A stretch of 64,000 bases of DNA from contig OZ231126.1 in NCBI GenBank assembly GCA_965153355.1, positions 79,484,001-79,548,000 on the forward strand. The letters run 5' to 3'. The DNA is from Flaccisagitta enflata. Taxonomy: Eukaryota; Chaetognatha; Sagittoidea; Aphragmophora. Below the pieces are notes generated by a model, which did no database searches, had not been told where the DNA came from, and was given only the letters and a program-made list of their open reading frames with translations. Below, piece by piece: positions 20,641 to 31,571 of this stretch. A program made the position numbers and the translations under genes. The stretch's first letter is position 1. Each line of letters starts with the position of its first letter.

Positions 20641-21195
20641 AAGTTTGATTTTCGATAAAAAGATACAATAAGGAGTCAGTTCAGTTCAGTTATTTTTGTC
20701 CTGCACGCGACTTATAGGTGTTGGCCTTGTTGAGAAAAAGATTTGTTTTCTAAAAGGGCTAGTTCAAATTTTTTTTCAACATCTCTTAATTTGTAATTAA
20801 TTATGTAAAAAAAAAAAATTGGCAGAATTTATTTTTTTGATAAAAAAATTTTGGGGGGTAAAACGTCCTACATTGCATTTTGTGAATATTTCAAAATTTC
20901 ATAACTGTGTCAAAATTTTTTTTGAAGAACTGAAGTTTTGCACACGTATTAGTAACTCCAAAAACTACTTCCACACTAAATATGAAAGAATTTTTCTTTT
21001 GTGTAATTTTTGTGGTTGAAATCAGCAAAAAACTAAAAAAGAATTTTTTTTGTAAAAAAAAAGTGAAATTCTCGGATTTGCTCCAAAATATAGAGGACCT
21101 ATAGGTGCATTATGGGGTAAAAAATTTTAGCTTGATTCAAAGCGGTTTGTCAGATATCGCTACCCTGGAGTTGGACAATTCTTCGATTCTCGTAC

Positions 21196-21700
21196 AAACT
21201 AGTTATATTAGTTGCATAATAAGATTCATAGGTAATAGAAATATCATTGGGACAAAAGACTCGTTGGGACACAGATTTTGGCTTGCTGCCCTAAAAATTG
21301 GGGCTCAAATATGCCCCTGCATAGAATGATACTCTTTCTGCAATGAAATGAATGACAACAGCAATTCAATAAAATCACTCTAATTTCGCCAATCTTTCTT
21401 AAATTATTTCTCTAAAAACATCAAAAGTCTTTCGCATTTTTGGCCCTTTTAAAGTTAGTCTTTTGTCAAAGAACTTTACGACTCTCAAGCCTGATGGCAT
21501 GAAACGCTCTCTCGCGGCGATTTTAGGATTTTCCGTCGTCTTTTGTCAATTCCTTTTTCTGAAAGGGAAGTCAAAAAGACAAGAAGCGGTTACATATACC
21601 CTAACGACTTATTGGCATAGTGAACGGTCCGTCAGTCAGATTTTGTCTGCAACATCAAGGGGAACGCCCCTGACATTGCCATCAGCAGCGAAAACAATGT
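21196..21700. other. No feature recognised
   Basis: Mixed sequence with no convincing frame or repeat. Confidence 0.4.
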
Positions 21701-21704
21701 TTTT

Positions 21705-22031
21705 AGTCGCGCGCTACGCGACTCTACACCCCGCTTTGTCGGTCGGTCGGTCGGTCGGTTGGTTGGTCGGTCGGCCCCTATTTTACTTTTTTGGCGTTTT
21801 TAAGCTTTCAAGGCACACAGCTCCTTCCCAAATGCCAATGTAAGTCATTTTAAATCATACTTAGTCATATTAAGTTACAAATTAAGCCACTTAAGTCAAT
21901 CTGGTAAATTCAGTCATTTGAGTCACTTTAGGTCATTTTAAGTCATTTCAAGTCACCTTGAGTCATTAAAAGTCAATTTAAGTCATCTCAAGTTATTTAT
22001 GTCCTGCACGCGACTTATAGGTGTTGGCCTT
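21705..22031 (-). mobile_element. HLE, AGTCGCG subfamily
   Basis: The hairpin AGTCGCGCGCTACGCGACT (21705-21723) is followed by CTACACCCCGCTTTGTC and a GGTC tract. The interior has AAGTCA-type repeats (21840-21990). The far end has GCACGCGACT (22006-22015) and GTTGGCCTTTT. A second HLE follows only a few bases later. Confidence 0.8.
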
Positions 22032-22034
22032 TTT

Positions 22035-22241
22035 AGTTGCGTGCTACGCGACTCTATGAACCGCTATGTCGGTTGGTCGGTCGGTCGGTCGGTTGGTCGG
22101 TCTCCGCTAGCTTTTTTTGGCGTTTTTTGGTGTTTTCTGCATAACTGCTCCTGCTTTTTGTTGTTTTGTCTTTTGGTCAGTAGGTTTTTTTGTCTTTTAA
22201 TCTTCAAGACCGCACGCGACTTGTAACGCGTTGGCCTTGTT
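22035..22241 (-). mobile_element. HLE, 207 bp
   Basis: The hairpin AGTTGCGTGCTACGCGACT (22035-22053) is followed by CTATGAACCGCTATGTCGG and a GGTC/GGTT tract. The far end has GCACGCGACT (22212-22221) and GTTGGCCTTGTT. Its outer end is where homology between the two large segment copies begins. Confidence 0.8.
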
Positions 22242-22309
22242 TTTTTTGCACATGATGAGCATAAGAGCATAAGAACATAAGATGAGGCCAAAACTAAAAT
22301 AATGGAGCA

Positions 22310-22410
<101 letters not shown>

Positions 22411-22736
22411 AACAGAGGGAGAGACTGCTGTTGAAGAAAATTCTTTGACATTTTTTTCCAAGTACATAATAGTTAAATCACCACAAAAGATTTTTGTTTG
22501 TCAAAAAAGTTTGAAATTGTTGAAAAAGATAATTCATAATGAAAAAGAATCCCAGGTTTTCGACTTTTTCACGGTCGGCGTTAGTCGCCTTGATTGGTTC
22601 TAAACAAATTCTCATCAGGGATCAGAAATTTCTTATGTCATTTTGATGAATCATGAAAGCTGCGCTATCAACAGAAAGTCCAGCATAATACCAGCATATA
22701 GATATCCCGCTGCAATAAATATTGTGGAAGTTTCTC

Positions 22737-22929
<193 letters not shown>

Positions 22930-23054
22930 TACTTTTAAACACAGCCAACTTTTCATTTCCCTGTTTCGAAAAAGTTGTTACGATATCGTGATCATTAATT
23001 CATTTTGAACACCAACAACCAACAACCGCATCAATTTGTAAATCTATAATTTCT

Positions 23055-23256
23055 AGTTGCGGACACGCAACTCTATAAGAGGCTTTGTCCGTCCGTCCAT
23101 CCGTCCGTCCGTTGGTCGGTCGGTCGGTCGGTCCGTCACGCTCGAGTTGAAAACGCGTGTATGTTAGTGTGTGGGAAGGGGGTTTGGGCGAGGCTGGGGG
23201 TTGGCTGCCCCTGCCCACCCGTCCGCAACGATATTGTGACCCCCGCGTCACTTGTT
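23055..23256 (-). mobile_element. HLE, AGTTGCGGAC subfamily
   Basis: The hairpin AGTTGCGGACACGCAACT (23055-23072) is followed by CTATAAGAGGCTTTGTCC and GTCC/GGTC units. The far end has GTCCGCAAC (23221-23229), the exact inverse of GTTGCGGAC in the hairpin, and then CACTTGTTCC. Counterpart in copy 2: 39497-39727. Confidence 0.75.
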
Positions 23257-23537
23257 CCTTTAAATCCTGTTAACACAAAGTTCTTCCTCGTCATCGGAGA
23301 GTATAATTTGAATGTTTTCGTCCATCCCTCAATCTGTAACTATCTTGCCTCTACAATCTACCTGTATTCACGTATGTTTGCCGATGCTTTCTTCTATGAT
23401 CGACCAAAACAAGCTCAAGACAGAGCTTCATTATCGGACGGCTACGCAGGGGCAGTACAACAAATATGCTGACTCACGTAACACCTACGAATCACTCATA
23501 ATACCATCGGAAAGCGAAAAAAAGGCAAATTTTGAAA

Positions 23538-23640
23538 AACAAGGCCAGATACGCGGCTAACCTTGACGCGTGCGGGTGGGCAGGGGCAGTACACGCTTGT
23601 AACAACCTTGTTTATAACAACGTTGAGGCTCAAATTGTAA
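23538..23640 (+). mobile_element. HLE 5' end fragment
   Basis: AACAAGGCCAGATACGCGGC, then GACGCGTGCGGGTGGGCAGG, matches the 5' end of the copy at 15393. No hairpin end follows. Counterpart in copy 2: 40005-40107. Confidence 0.55.
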
Positions 23641-23859
23641 AAAAATAAAAACATTACTAGCAACATTGTCAGCCTCAGAAAATGAAAAATATACAACATT
23701 TCAGCCTCATGTCTAACGGTTTCAAGGAAGGGGTAGCTTTTTCTTCTTTTGAATCATTAGGAATTAATTAAGATAAAGTTGCTCCTGGTTTTGAATGGTT
23801 GTACTCCTTTGATTTCATTCCTACCCTGGTTCCCTTTCACACGAATTCCTCGGAGGAAA

Positions 23860-23861
23860 AT

Positions 23862-23922
<61 letters not shown>

Positions 23923-23943
23923 CAGCAACAACAACAACAGCAA
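23860..23943. repeat. (AAC)n microsatellite
   Basis: About 27 AAC units with a CAGC interruption. In copy 2 (40326-40396) the tract is shorter and the following 55 bases are different sequence. Confidence 0.95.
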
Positions 23944-24461
23944 CGGTTTGAGCCTCAAATCATCATTCAAATAACAACATTGAGCCTCAGAAAGAAATAA
24001 CCCGTTGTTACTCAGTCAAAAGCGTGTAGTCCAGTCTCTAAAAGGAATAAAAGAAAAGATCTCGGCGACTTTGGGGCAAAGCGTGAAAATTTGTAAACGG
24101 GTCAGTTTTTTGGCTGATGAAGACTAGATGGGGCGCACGTCTCTTTTTTTAGTGTACCTAATAAAAATAACTTTGAAGTTACACTGACACCAAACAAATT
24201 GACCAATTGTTATAAAATTTTAAGTGAAGAAAAATATGTCTTTCTTTGTACTTGCATGCAAAATTTCAGCAAAATCGGACCAGTCGACGCGGAGATATTG
24301 CCGTTTGAAGTCCAGGCCTATTTTCAAAAAAGGGCTATGTTTCAATTTTGGGGTAAAATTTTGTTTTTTTGAGCTAAAAGTCTAAAATTGGATTTGAATA
24401 TTCATTTTACCCCAATTTACTCTAATAACAAAAGAAATTGAAAAAAATTCTATGTTTCCTT

Positions 24462-25056
24462 TTTGGGCAGCGGCCCCGAAGGGGTTGATGACCTATGCTT
24501 TCACACATATGGGGGATTTTCTCCTCCTTCTCCTCCTCCTCCCTCTCCTTCTCCATCCCTCCCCCCTCAAATTCCAGTCTCGAGGCCCAAATTCCAGTCT
24601 CGAGGCCCAAATCCCAGTCTTGAGGGCCAAATCCCAGCCTCAAAGCAAAAATCCTAGCCTCAAGGCCTAAATCCTAGCCTGGAGGCCCAGATTTTAGCCC
24701 TGAAGCCTCAAGGTCAAAATCTCAGCCAAGTGGCCCAAATCCTGGCCTTGAGCCCCAAAGCTCAGCCTCCAGGCTAGGATTTAGGCCTTGAGGCTAGGAT
24801 TTGGACCTTGAGGCTGGGATTTGGGCCTCAAGACTGGGATTTGGGCCTTGAGACAGGAATTTGGGCCTCAAGACTGGGATTTGAGGGGGAGGGACAGAGG
24901 AGGAGGACAAGGAGGAGGAGGAGGAGAAAATCCCCCATATGTATGAAAACATACGTCATCGACCCCTTCGGGGCCGCAGCCCTGCTCCCCCCTCAACTTC
25001 AACCACAACCAACTTAGGCAGGGCACGGGTACCGCTGACCATCTAACGTTTTTGCG
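24462..25056. repeat. Foldback of the GGCCCAAATCCCAG family
   Basis: Starts TTTTGGGCAGCGGCCCCGAA, then CACACATATGGGGGATTTTC. The left arm has units of about 20 bp (GAGGCCCAAATCCCAGTCTT), and the right arm has the inverse from about 24765 to 24885. It ends CCCCATATG and then GGGTACCGCTGACCATCTAA. Counterpart in copy 2: 40900-41480. Confidence 0.8.
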
Positions 25057-25061
25057 ACTAT

Positions 25062-25690
25062 TGATTTTTGACAAAAATTATTCAGTTTCAAAATTAAGGC
25101 CTGATTCTTTATTAAGGCTAGTTCTAGGAAGATATTGAAATTATTGGCGCCTACTTTAAAAATTGATTGTCACTATTGTATCAATTTATTCCCAAACTTT
25201 CAGAGAGGTACGTCAGCCCAAAAAGACAAAAAATCATTTTAAAGTTTGAGAGAAAAGACCTCAAAATCTTGCATTTTGGACTTCCCGGGAGATTTGGTAA
25301 TGCTTAGGCTAAACGCTTCAAGCAATTTGCCTTAAATTTTGTATGCCAGTCCCTGTATGTAAGGGGCATATCTGAGCCAAATTTCAGCCTACTTATCAAA
25401 TATTGAATTTTTTCATTTATGAAAGAGAAAGAGTAAAAGAATGCAAAGTTTAGGTAATTTCCTTTTAGACTTTGAAATTATTATTGTCTTTTAGGGTTGA
25501 CGTACCTCTTTGAAAGTTTAGGAATAAGTTGATGCACTTGATGTAAATTGATTTCTGAAAGAGGCACCAATGATTTCAATATCTTCCTAGAATAAGCCAT
25601 TTTTGAAAATCAGGCCCTAATTTTAAAACTTAATTTTTTGTTTTTTGGTAAAACAAAATGACAAAACATGGATTTTTTTTTTGGTTTTCA
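25062..25690. repeat. Palindrome, arms about 200 bp
   Basis: Arm 25084-25265 (AGGCCTGATT, CTAGGAAGATATTGAAAT, GAGAGGTACGTCAGCCC) is inverted at 25455-25635 (GGGTTGACGTACCTCTTTG, ATTTCAATATCTTCCTAG). Counterpart in copy 2: 41490-42110. No coding potential. Confidence 0.75.
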
Positions 25691-25972
25691 AAGTTTTATG
25701 GGGTAAAACAAATAACTAGACCAGGCCTCTTGATTTTGGAGCAGCGAGCAGCACCGCTTCTCGGCAGGGAAAGGGAGATGTTGGCAGGTCCCAATGATAG
25801 AAGAAGAAGGGAAAGAAAAATAAGAAAGAAGAAGCAAGAAAAGAAACAGGAAAAGAAGGAGAAGATGGAAATGATGGTCATTGCAGTCAGCATTGATATC
25901 ATTTGCATATTGTAGTTTTATGATTACTACTCTTGTATAACTTAGTTGATTTGGAACACTATGAGTTTGAAT

Positions 25973-26391
25973 TAGGACTTGCAATAGTTAACTTTAACTA
26001 GCTAGTTAACTAGTTTTAAAAACCCCTATAGTTAACTAATAGAAATTAACTAGTTAAAACAGTTAAAAATTTCTATGGAAATTTGGGGAAAAATCATTTA
26101 TTTTCCCCTCAAATGACATGATTTTTTGTAAATTTTTTTGGTCACAAAGAAAAATTTGGACAATTGTAACACACAAACATAGAAACTCAAAGATTTCTTG
26201 CCACAGACAATAGAACAAATATTAAAATATTAATTTCTGCAAGAATTGTATCAAGAAAGTCAAGGTTTTGCTTAAGTCTTGCTTTTTATTAGGGAAAAAT
26301 TTTAACTATTTTAGCTGGTTAACTAGGTGTAAATTGTAGTTAGTTAACTGTTAACTAGTTAATTTGAAAACCTTAACTATTGCGAGTCCTA
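25973..26391. mobile_element. hAT-type MITE, 419 bp
   Basis: Ends TAGGACTTGCAATAGTTAA and its inverse (TTAACTATTGCGAGTCCTA) are flanked by the perfect 8-bp duplication GTTTGAAT at 25965-25972 and 26392-26399. Many internal GTTAACTAG words let the arms fold further. Also present at the same site in copy 2 (42408-42826). Confidence 0.9.
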
Positions 26392-27229
26392 GTTTGAATC
26401 AAAGATATAATAACAACTGAGTCCTTGATGTTGTGAACAGAAAAAAAGAAAATCTTAATTGCATGTAAAAATTATCAACATCATCATGGGTTTCAAGTAC
26501 CCACCCACACAAAATGGACATTGATGTTACAATAAATGAAAAAATAACAAATAATGTGGAAATGCAGCGTTTCACCAGAACCATATTCTGCCTGAACGCC
26601 GAGGTGGTGGTTAGAGCCAGCGTTGACTGGGCAGAGATTTGCAGGCAGTTGCCAGGCTAAGTCATCCAACCATTGGTATCTGCGAAGAAACGGGAACCTT
26701 ATCTATCATTCACTGCCGCTCACGGCCCCACCCTCAAGTCGGCAGCCCTCAAGTCGGCAGCGTTCAAAGGAAAATTCTTGCTTGTCGGCAGAAAAAAACA
26801 ATCAAGAGGCCTGAACTAGACCCAATTTCAGATTTCTAGCTCAAAAAAACAAAATTTTACCCTAAAATTGAAACATAGCCCTTTCTTTGAAAATAGGCCT
26901 AGACTTAAAACAGCAATATCTTCTACTGGACCAATTCTTCTGAAATTTTGCATGCATGTAAGCAAAATTTATAGCCATCGGTCATTTCATTTGACATAGC
27001 GCAATTTCAAAGTTTTTTTGTTTTTTTAATGCGTTTTTCAAAGGGGTACACTAAAAAAATCAGACGCATACCCCTTCTAATCTTAATTAGCACAAAAAAC
27101 TAACCCATATGCAAACTTTCACACTTTGCCCCAAAAACGCCAAGTCCTTTTCCTTAAATCCTGGACTATAGTGATGAAAAAGGTCACTGAGGCAGTGGGG
27201 CTCAAAAACGCTCAAAACGCCAAAAAAAG

Positions 27230-27316
27230 TAAAATGGGCCTATACTACATGGATTAACTGACCGACCGACAGAAGGACAAAGCGGGGTGTAGAGTCGCGT
27301 AGCGCGCGACTAAAAA
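27230..27316 (+). mobile_element. HLE 3' end
   Basis: GACCGACCGAC, AAAGCGGGGTGTAGAGTCGC and the hairpin GTCGCGTAGCGCGCGAC are followed by TAAAAA. The internal flank (CCAAAAAAAGTAAAATGGGC) resembles the inverse of the copy at 21705-22031. The 5' end was not found. Counterpart in copy 2: 43672-43744. Confidence 0.65.
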
Positions 27317-28411
27317 TTGTTTCGGTCGATCGATCTAAGTAACGGGCTCTTGATTTCAGGCTATTAATCATAATTGAGTTTTTGCTGCCATGATTTGGAA
27401 AAAAGTCGAAGAGACAAAGTCCCTTCGGTCTTTTTGAGTCCTGCAGAGAAAAACGGATTTCCCTTTGTTTTATGAGTCATTTGGGAAAGTTGATACATTT
27501 TGGGGCAGAATGAGACAACGCATGAAATTAATAGCTAAGAAAGAGCTGATTCTCCTCTTTCAGTTGACGCCAAGCAGAATTCTGTGCGATTAACAGTTTT
27601 GGAGCTATGATTTTTTAAATCTTTTTATTTTATTTCACATTTTTTGCGTTTTTCCCAAAAACAAGGAATCGAGTTAGTTGAAGTCCATTTGAACTTTGAA
27701 ATGTCTCAGGTGATGATTGTGCATCCTGGCAGCACAGTCTCTCTCTCATTTCAACTCTGGACGCTATGAGAGGCTTTGTCAGTCAGTCCATCCATTGGTC
27801 TGTTGGTCTATCTGTCCGTCCGACAACCAGACAAAAAACAATCACAAGAAATTCCAAAACCTCGCACTTACGACTTTTTTCCTACGGCGAGAGTCGCCTT
27901 TATTGGTAACAACAGGGACGTAGAACAAGGGCATGCCGGGCATGCCATGGCATGCCCTGTTGTCGGGACACCAATCTCTTCAACACCAATCTCCAAGAGA
28001 AAAAAAGAAGGAGAAGGAAGAAGAAGGAAGGAAAAAGAAGGAAAAGGAAAAAGAAAAAAAAAGGAAAAAAAGGGGAAAAAATACAGACAAAGAGATAGAG
28101 AGAAAGTAAGACAGACAGAGAGACAGACAGAGGCAGAGGAATCAAAGTTAAAAAGTCAAAAGGAAAAAAAACATCTAAATAAATTGGAAGTGAAAAGAGA
28201 AAGAAAGAAAAAAGGAAAAAAAAAAAAGACAGGGCAACACAGACACACTGGCACTGACAGATAAACAGACAAGTAATTACGTTTTTATGGTAGCAAGCTA
28301 ACAGATCTATACAAAGGCCAATTTTGGCTGGAGGCCAAGTGAAATGGAAAATTCCTTATTACCTACTTGTCTACGTTAAACTTGTTGAGATCAATACATT
28401 TTTCGGCAGTA

Positions 28412-28446
<35 letters not shown>

Positions 28447-28588
28447 AACAAAAGTTTTAAAAAAGAATAAAACTAAGATAAAAAGATAAAAAAAGAAAGA
28501 AAAAAAATTTCGTCCATGGGTGTATAGTTGCACAAGTCTTGAAATCCCCCCAGATTTTTGTTGCCACTTAACAATAGTCTTAAGTCTT

Positions 28589-28704
28589 AAGGTATATGTT
28601 CTTACCATAAACACCCCTTTTATAGCAAAGTTTTAGTTTAACTGTTAAGGTATATGTTCTTACCATAAACACCCCTTTTATAGCAAAGTTTTAGTTTAAC
28701 TGTT
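28589..28704. repeat. 58-bp tandem duplication
   Basis: AAGGTATATGTTCTTACCAT and the bases that follow occur twice in direct tandem. The same duplication is in copy 2 (45097-45212). Confidence 0.95.
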
Positions 28705-29031
28705 ATGAAATTTTATTGTAGTAACTAAATGTTACTTCATGGTACTGCCAAAAGGGTTTGTATCTTTCAATTTCTATATCTTTGTTTTTCTACTCTTTCA
28801 TTTCCTTTCCTTTCCCATTTCCAAACCCCTTGATTTTTCCCTCAACTGGTGAGGCAAAGGGGGGATGTGTGTGGGGAAATTTGTAACGATATTACAAGAC
28901 CTGCAATTTAATCATTTTAACAATTGTCATGAAATGTTTATTCATTAAAAGATTCATGAAGCAATCAAAAGTTGCTAAGAAATGTTTCTTCACTAAGCAC
29001 AATTCATGAAGCAAGCTAAAGTGAAGCAATA

Positions 29032-29623
29032 CTATCTTCGAAATAAAAATGTTGCAACCTAAGGTTCTAGGTCTTAAATTAATTGAAAAACCTAAACCAG
29101 ACAACTGCAAATAGATCAATTATTGATTTGAGCTCCCCCTAGCCTCGATTACTGCCGCCATTTGCCAGGGAAGTAATTTACAGAGCCTCAGGAAGCTTTG
29201 AGGAGTGATAGCGTTCAAAACTTTTTGCTTAAAAAGCAATATTCACTTTTCCTATCTTTGAGTGACCGTAACTTTTTATTGGCTGCACAAATTATGTTTT
29301 GTCAAAAAGATAGAAGATGCCCCTTGAAAAACTCTACATTTTGGTCACCAATTTTTCCTAGATTCATCAAAAAATAAAAGATTTATGATTGTTTGAATGA
29401 TAAAGATTACAAGAAATGGAGTCCAGTTAAGAATCCTTCAAAAGCAAGCCTTTCGTTAAAAGTTGAATAGTTTTTAAACCAATAAAGTTAGAGGAACGCG
29501 GATTGCACAGCTGGCTTGGAAATTTGAAGAACTTTAATTTGGTCACCAATTTTTTTAAGTTAAGCTAAACCGTTTATGAGGAATTGATCAAAATGTGCTG
29601 CAACATTTTTATTTCGAAGATAG
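29032..29623. mobile_element. Tc1/mariner deletion derivative, present only in copy 1
   Basis: Perfect inverted ends begin CTATCTTCGAAATAAAAATG (592 bp in all) and are flanked by TA at 29030-29031 and 29624-29625. Copy 2 has the exact empty site (GAAGCAATAGTTACTG, around 45538). On the minus strand near 29110-29220 it encodes AITPQSFLRLCKLLPWQM and AAVIEARG, a decayed Tc1 transposase C-terminus. The rest of the transposase is gone. Confidence 0.9.
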
Positions 29624-29746
29624 TAGTTACTGTTTTCTATAGTTAATGACCAAAAACCACAAGTTAGTTTCTGTTGGGACACTAGATTTGTCGGACACTA
29701 ATTAAGGGGTGGCATGCCCTAAAAATCTAACCCTCCTACGCCCCTG

Positions 29747-29998
29747 GGTTCTGCGATGTCGACTTCGACAAGTTGGATTGCGTCAGTTGGTGACGCTCGA
29801 TTAACTGTTAAAGACGAAGCGGAAAAGCGTGTTGATGGAGAAGGGGACCGAATTGAAAAATGTGATCCGTCGAAAGACAGAACATGGAAGATGGACATCA
29901 TGGAGACACAGTCTTGGTCATCGCAACCAAATGAAATTGGCACGAAGACCAACGAAGTCCAAATGGCGGGACAAATGGCGGCTATGAAATTGCAGCTG
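29747..29998 (+). CDS. CAMSAP: Probable CAMSAP/Patronin exon A (copy 1)
   Basis: Open frame reading GSAMSTSTSWIASVGDARLT, a charged middle, and ending QMAGQMAAMKLQL at a consensus donor CTG|GTAAGTG. The phase-0 end matches the phase-0 start of exon B. The last residues look like the coiled-coil stretch that precedes the KAAFL motif of CAMSAP proteins, but the exon has no domain of its own. It starts directly at the end of a hAT-type element, so its true acceptor is displaced or deleted here; copy 2 keeps a candidate acceptor (CTCGTAG|AAGTTG) on the far side of the element. Membership in the CAMSAP gene is inferred from phase, orientation and distance. Confidence 0.5.
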
Positions 29999-30152
29999 GT
30001 AAGTGAAATGGAGAATGATGAGATATGGCCAATTGGTCATTATGGTGGTGGTTAGAAAGAAATGCATATTGAAATTACGATGAATGACAAGTGGAACAAT
30101 ATCCCTCACTATACCCAAACTTAAAATAAAACTTAAAATGATCTTGACCCTC

Positions 30153-30243
30153 TTGAGGCCGCTGCCCTGCTCCCTCCTTCAACTTCATTCACAACCTACC
30201 TAGGCAGGTCAGGTACCGCTGACCATCTAACGCTTTAGCGACT
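30153..30243. repeat. Solo end of the GGCCCAAAT foldback family
   Basis: GAGGCCGCTGCCCTGCTCCC, then GGTACCGCTGACCATCTAAC and GCGACTATTT, the right-hand end seen at 24970-25060, without arms. Also in copy 2 (46065-46158). It lies in the intron between exons A and B. Confidence 0.6.
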
Positions 30244-30389
30244 ATTTATCTTCTACATCATTTAAAAGGAAAGAAACATTATTGAGCTGCTTAAACACGA
30301 GCACGGCAGATTCTGTGATTAAGCCATATTTGCGCACATTGACTTTGGAACCAGAGCACTTGAAGCCTTGAACGAAACGCAGTTATGTC

Positions 30390-31307
30390 AAATCAAATCA
30401 AACAGTTTATTTCCCAACATAAACAGTGGTTAAGATCAAGGAGTAAACATTTTGTCGGGGAGGACTATGACTAAGCCTCCAATGTCTAGGTCTAGTTACA
30501 TCACATTTTTTTGTTTTTCCATTTTTACGACGGGCTTGCTCTAACTAGCCCTCATAGTACAAGAGTTTCATTGATTGGTACTATAAAAAGAAAATAAGAT
30601 ACAATTACTGTACATAAGAAACGTACGAATACGTTAAACAAAAGCATTAACGAGAAAAAGTTGAATAAATAATTATCCAAGGATGGTATGTGCTACCATA
30701 TAACAATATAAAACATTTATAAATACTAGGTTACGAGTATCAGAGATTCAGAAGGTTATTGAGTGTTGGTTGTTGGATGTTAAATATTGAATGTTTCGTG
30801 AAATCTTATTAGCAACATTTGTGCAATGTTTTTCCCAGTTGAGGTTACTATCTATCGTAATGCCAAGAAATGAGGCTTCATCATTGACAGTAAGGACTTC
30901 CCCATCAAGAAGTATATCGGAGTGTACATAGTCATGTCGGAGTGTCTTCCTTCTAAAAATGACTGATGTAGTCTTTTTGGGGTTTAATTTAAGTTGATTT
31001 GCCTTGAAAAAGTCACTTATTTCTTCAAGTTCCTTATTGAGACTATCTATCATTTCCCCAAGATCATTCCCTTCAATGAGAAGATTTGTGTCATCAGCAA
31101 AGATAACACACTTTAGTTTTGAGGCAGATGGCAAGTCGTTAATGTATAAAAGGAATAATAGGGGGCCTAAAATGCTGCCCTGGGGAACTCCGGTCTTTAG
31201 GGGTAAACAGCTGCTTTTAAATCCATTTAGTTCCACATACTGGGTACGATTTTTTAGATAGGATTCAAACCACATGAGTGCAGTACCACGGATGCCATAG
31301 TGTTCAA
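30390..31307 (-). mobile_element. 5'-truncated LINE, present only in copy 1
   Basis: A 918-bp insertion, absent from copy 2 around 46303. It reads on the minus strand. The 3' end is an AAATAAACTG followed by TTTGATTTGATTTGA, a short-repeat tail typical of several LINE clades. The 5' truncation falls in the reverse transcriptase gene. No clear target duplication: the empty site has TG where the filled site has AA. Confidence 0.88.
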
Positions 31308-31383
31308 GCGAGTAAAAATAATCTAGAATTGAATTGATCATGCATATCCTTTTTTGCGTTGATATTGATAGTCTTTTTTTCAT
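30748..31383 (-). pseudogene. Non-LTR reverse transcriptase, C-terminal half of palm and thumb
   Basis: A frame of 211 codons, of which the first 25 or so (above 31307) are host intron read through by chance. The element part has LEHYGIRGTALMWFESYL, TGVPQGSILGPLLFLLYIND, then FADDTNLL with the catalytic Asp pair of motif C, and FLGITIDSNLNW. It lacks motif A (the first catalytic Asp) and all upstream regions including the endonuclease, because of 5' truncation. It resembles the Jockey/CR1-like group, but I would not fix the clade by eye. It cannot be active. Confidence 0.9.
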
Positions 31384-31571
31384 CTTAAAAAGTACGTTTT
31401 ACGCAAAGATTGATTCTTGCCTCGTAAAAGAACGTTTTTTGGCTTGAATAAAACCTCAAACTGCAATATTCAAAATTAGGATGACGTTATCTGTTTCCAT
31501 GTTTCTATATAAGATTCATTTTTACATTTATTTTTCTCCTCTCGATTATTAATCTATCATCCTATATCCAG

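Larger units (their letters stand above)
18641..20731 (-). mobile_element. HLE, AGTCGCG subfamily, carrying two large tandem arrays
   Basis: The hairpin AGTCGCGTGCACGCGACT (18644-18661) is followed by CTACAACCCGCTCTGTC and nine or more GGTC units. The opposite end has GCACGCGACT (20703-20712) and TTGGCCTTGTT. At about 2.1 kb it is the largest family member here, because two satellites occupy most of the interior. Confidence 0.82.
15698..21195. mobile_element. Foldback element split by nested insertions in both arms
   Basis: The left end GTACGAGAATCGAAGAATTG (15698) is matched by its inverse at 21176-21195. The inner left arm (17640-18190) matches 18330-18640 plus 20733-20960 inverted; the outer left arm (15698-15925) matches 20965-21195 inverted. 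The left arm was opened by an HLE (16010-17613), the right arm by another HLE (18641-20731). The loop is near 18190-18330. Without the insertions the element would be about 1.7 kb. No coding capacity is seen. A target duplication could not be identified. Confidence 0.8.
24028..27168. mobile_element. Foldback element with nested insertions
   Basis: The left arm starts TAGTCCAG (24028) and runs to about 24420. The right arm, 26820-27168, is its inverse and ends CTGGACTA. The arms share about 350 bp, including the TTTGGGGCAAAG region and GGGCTATGTTTCAATTTT. Inside lie a GGCCCAAAT-family foldback (24462-25056), another palindrome (25062-25690) and a hAT MITE (25973-26391). Counterpart in copy 2: 40481-43594. 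Confidence 0.78.
27913..29746. mobile_element. hAT-type element at the border of CAMSAP exon A (copy 1)
   Basis: Ends CAGGGACGTAG (27913) and CTACGCCCCTG (to 29746) are inverted. The left target duplication is missing here because a stretch present in copy 2 (TTTATGATATTCTCGTAGAA to GGTTCTGC) is deleted. The interior has an A/G-rich block (28000-28260), a GA/GACA tract (28411-28448) and a 58-bp tandem duplication (28589-28704). A Tc1 derivative (29032-29623) is nested in it. No transposase is seen. Confidence 0.7.

Noticed and set aside
28000-28260. Lys/Glu-rich frame of about 160 codons in an A/G-rich block
   Set aside because: Purine-only sequence inside a hAT-type element; copy 2 has indels that shift the frame.
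27913-29746. Possibility that the hAT-type element encodes its own transposase
   Set aside because: No hAT motifs in any frame; only simple sequence, a small tandem duplication and the nested Tc1 piece.
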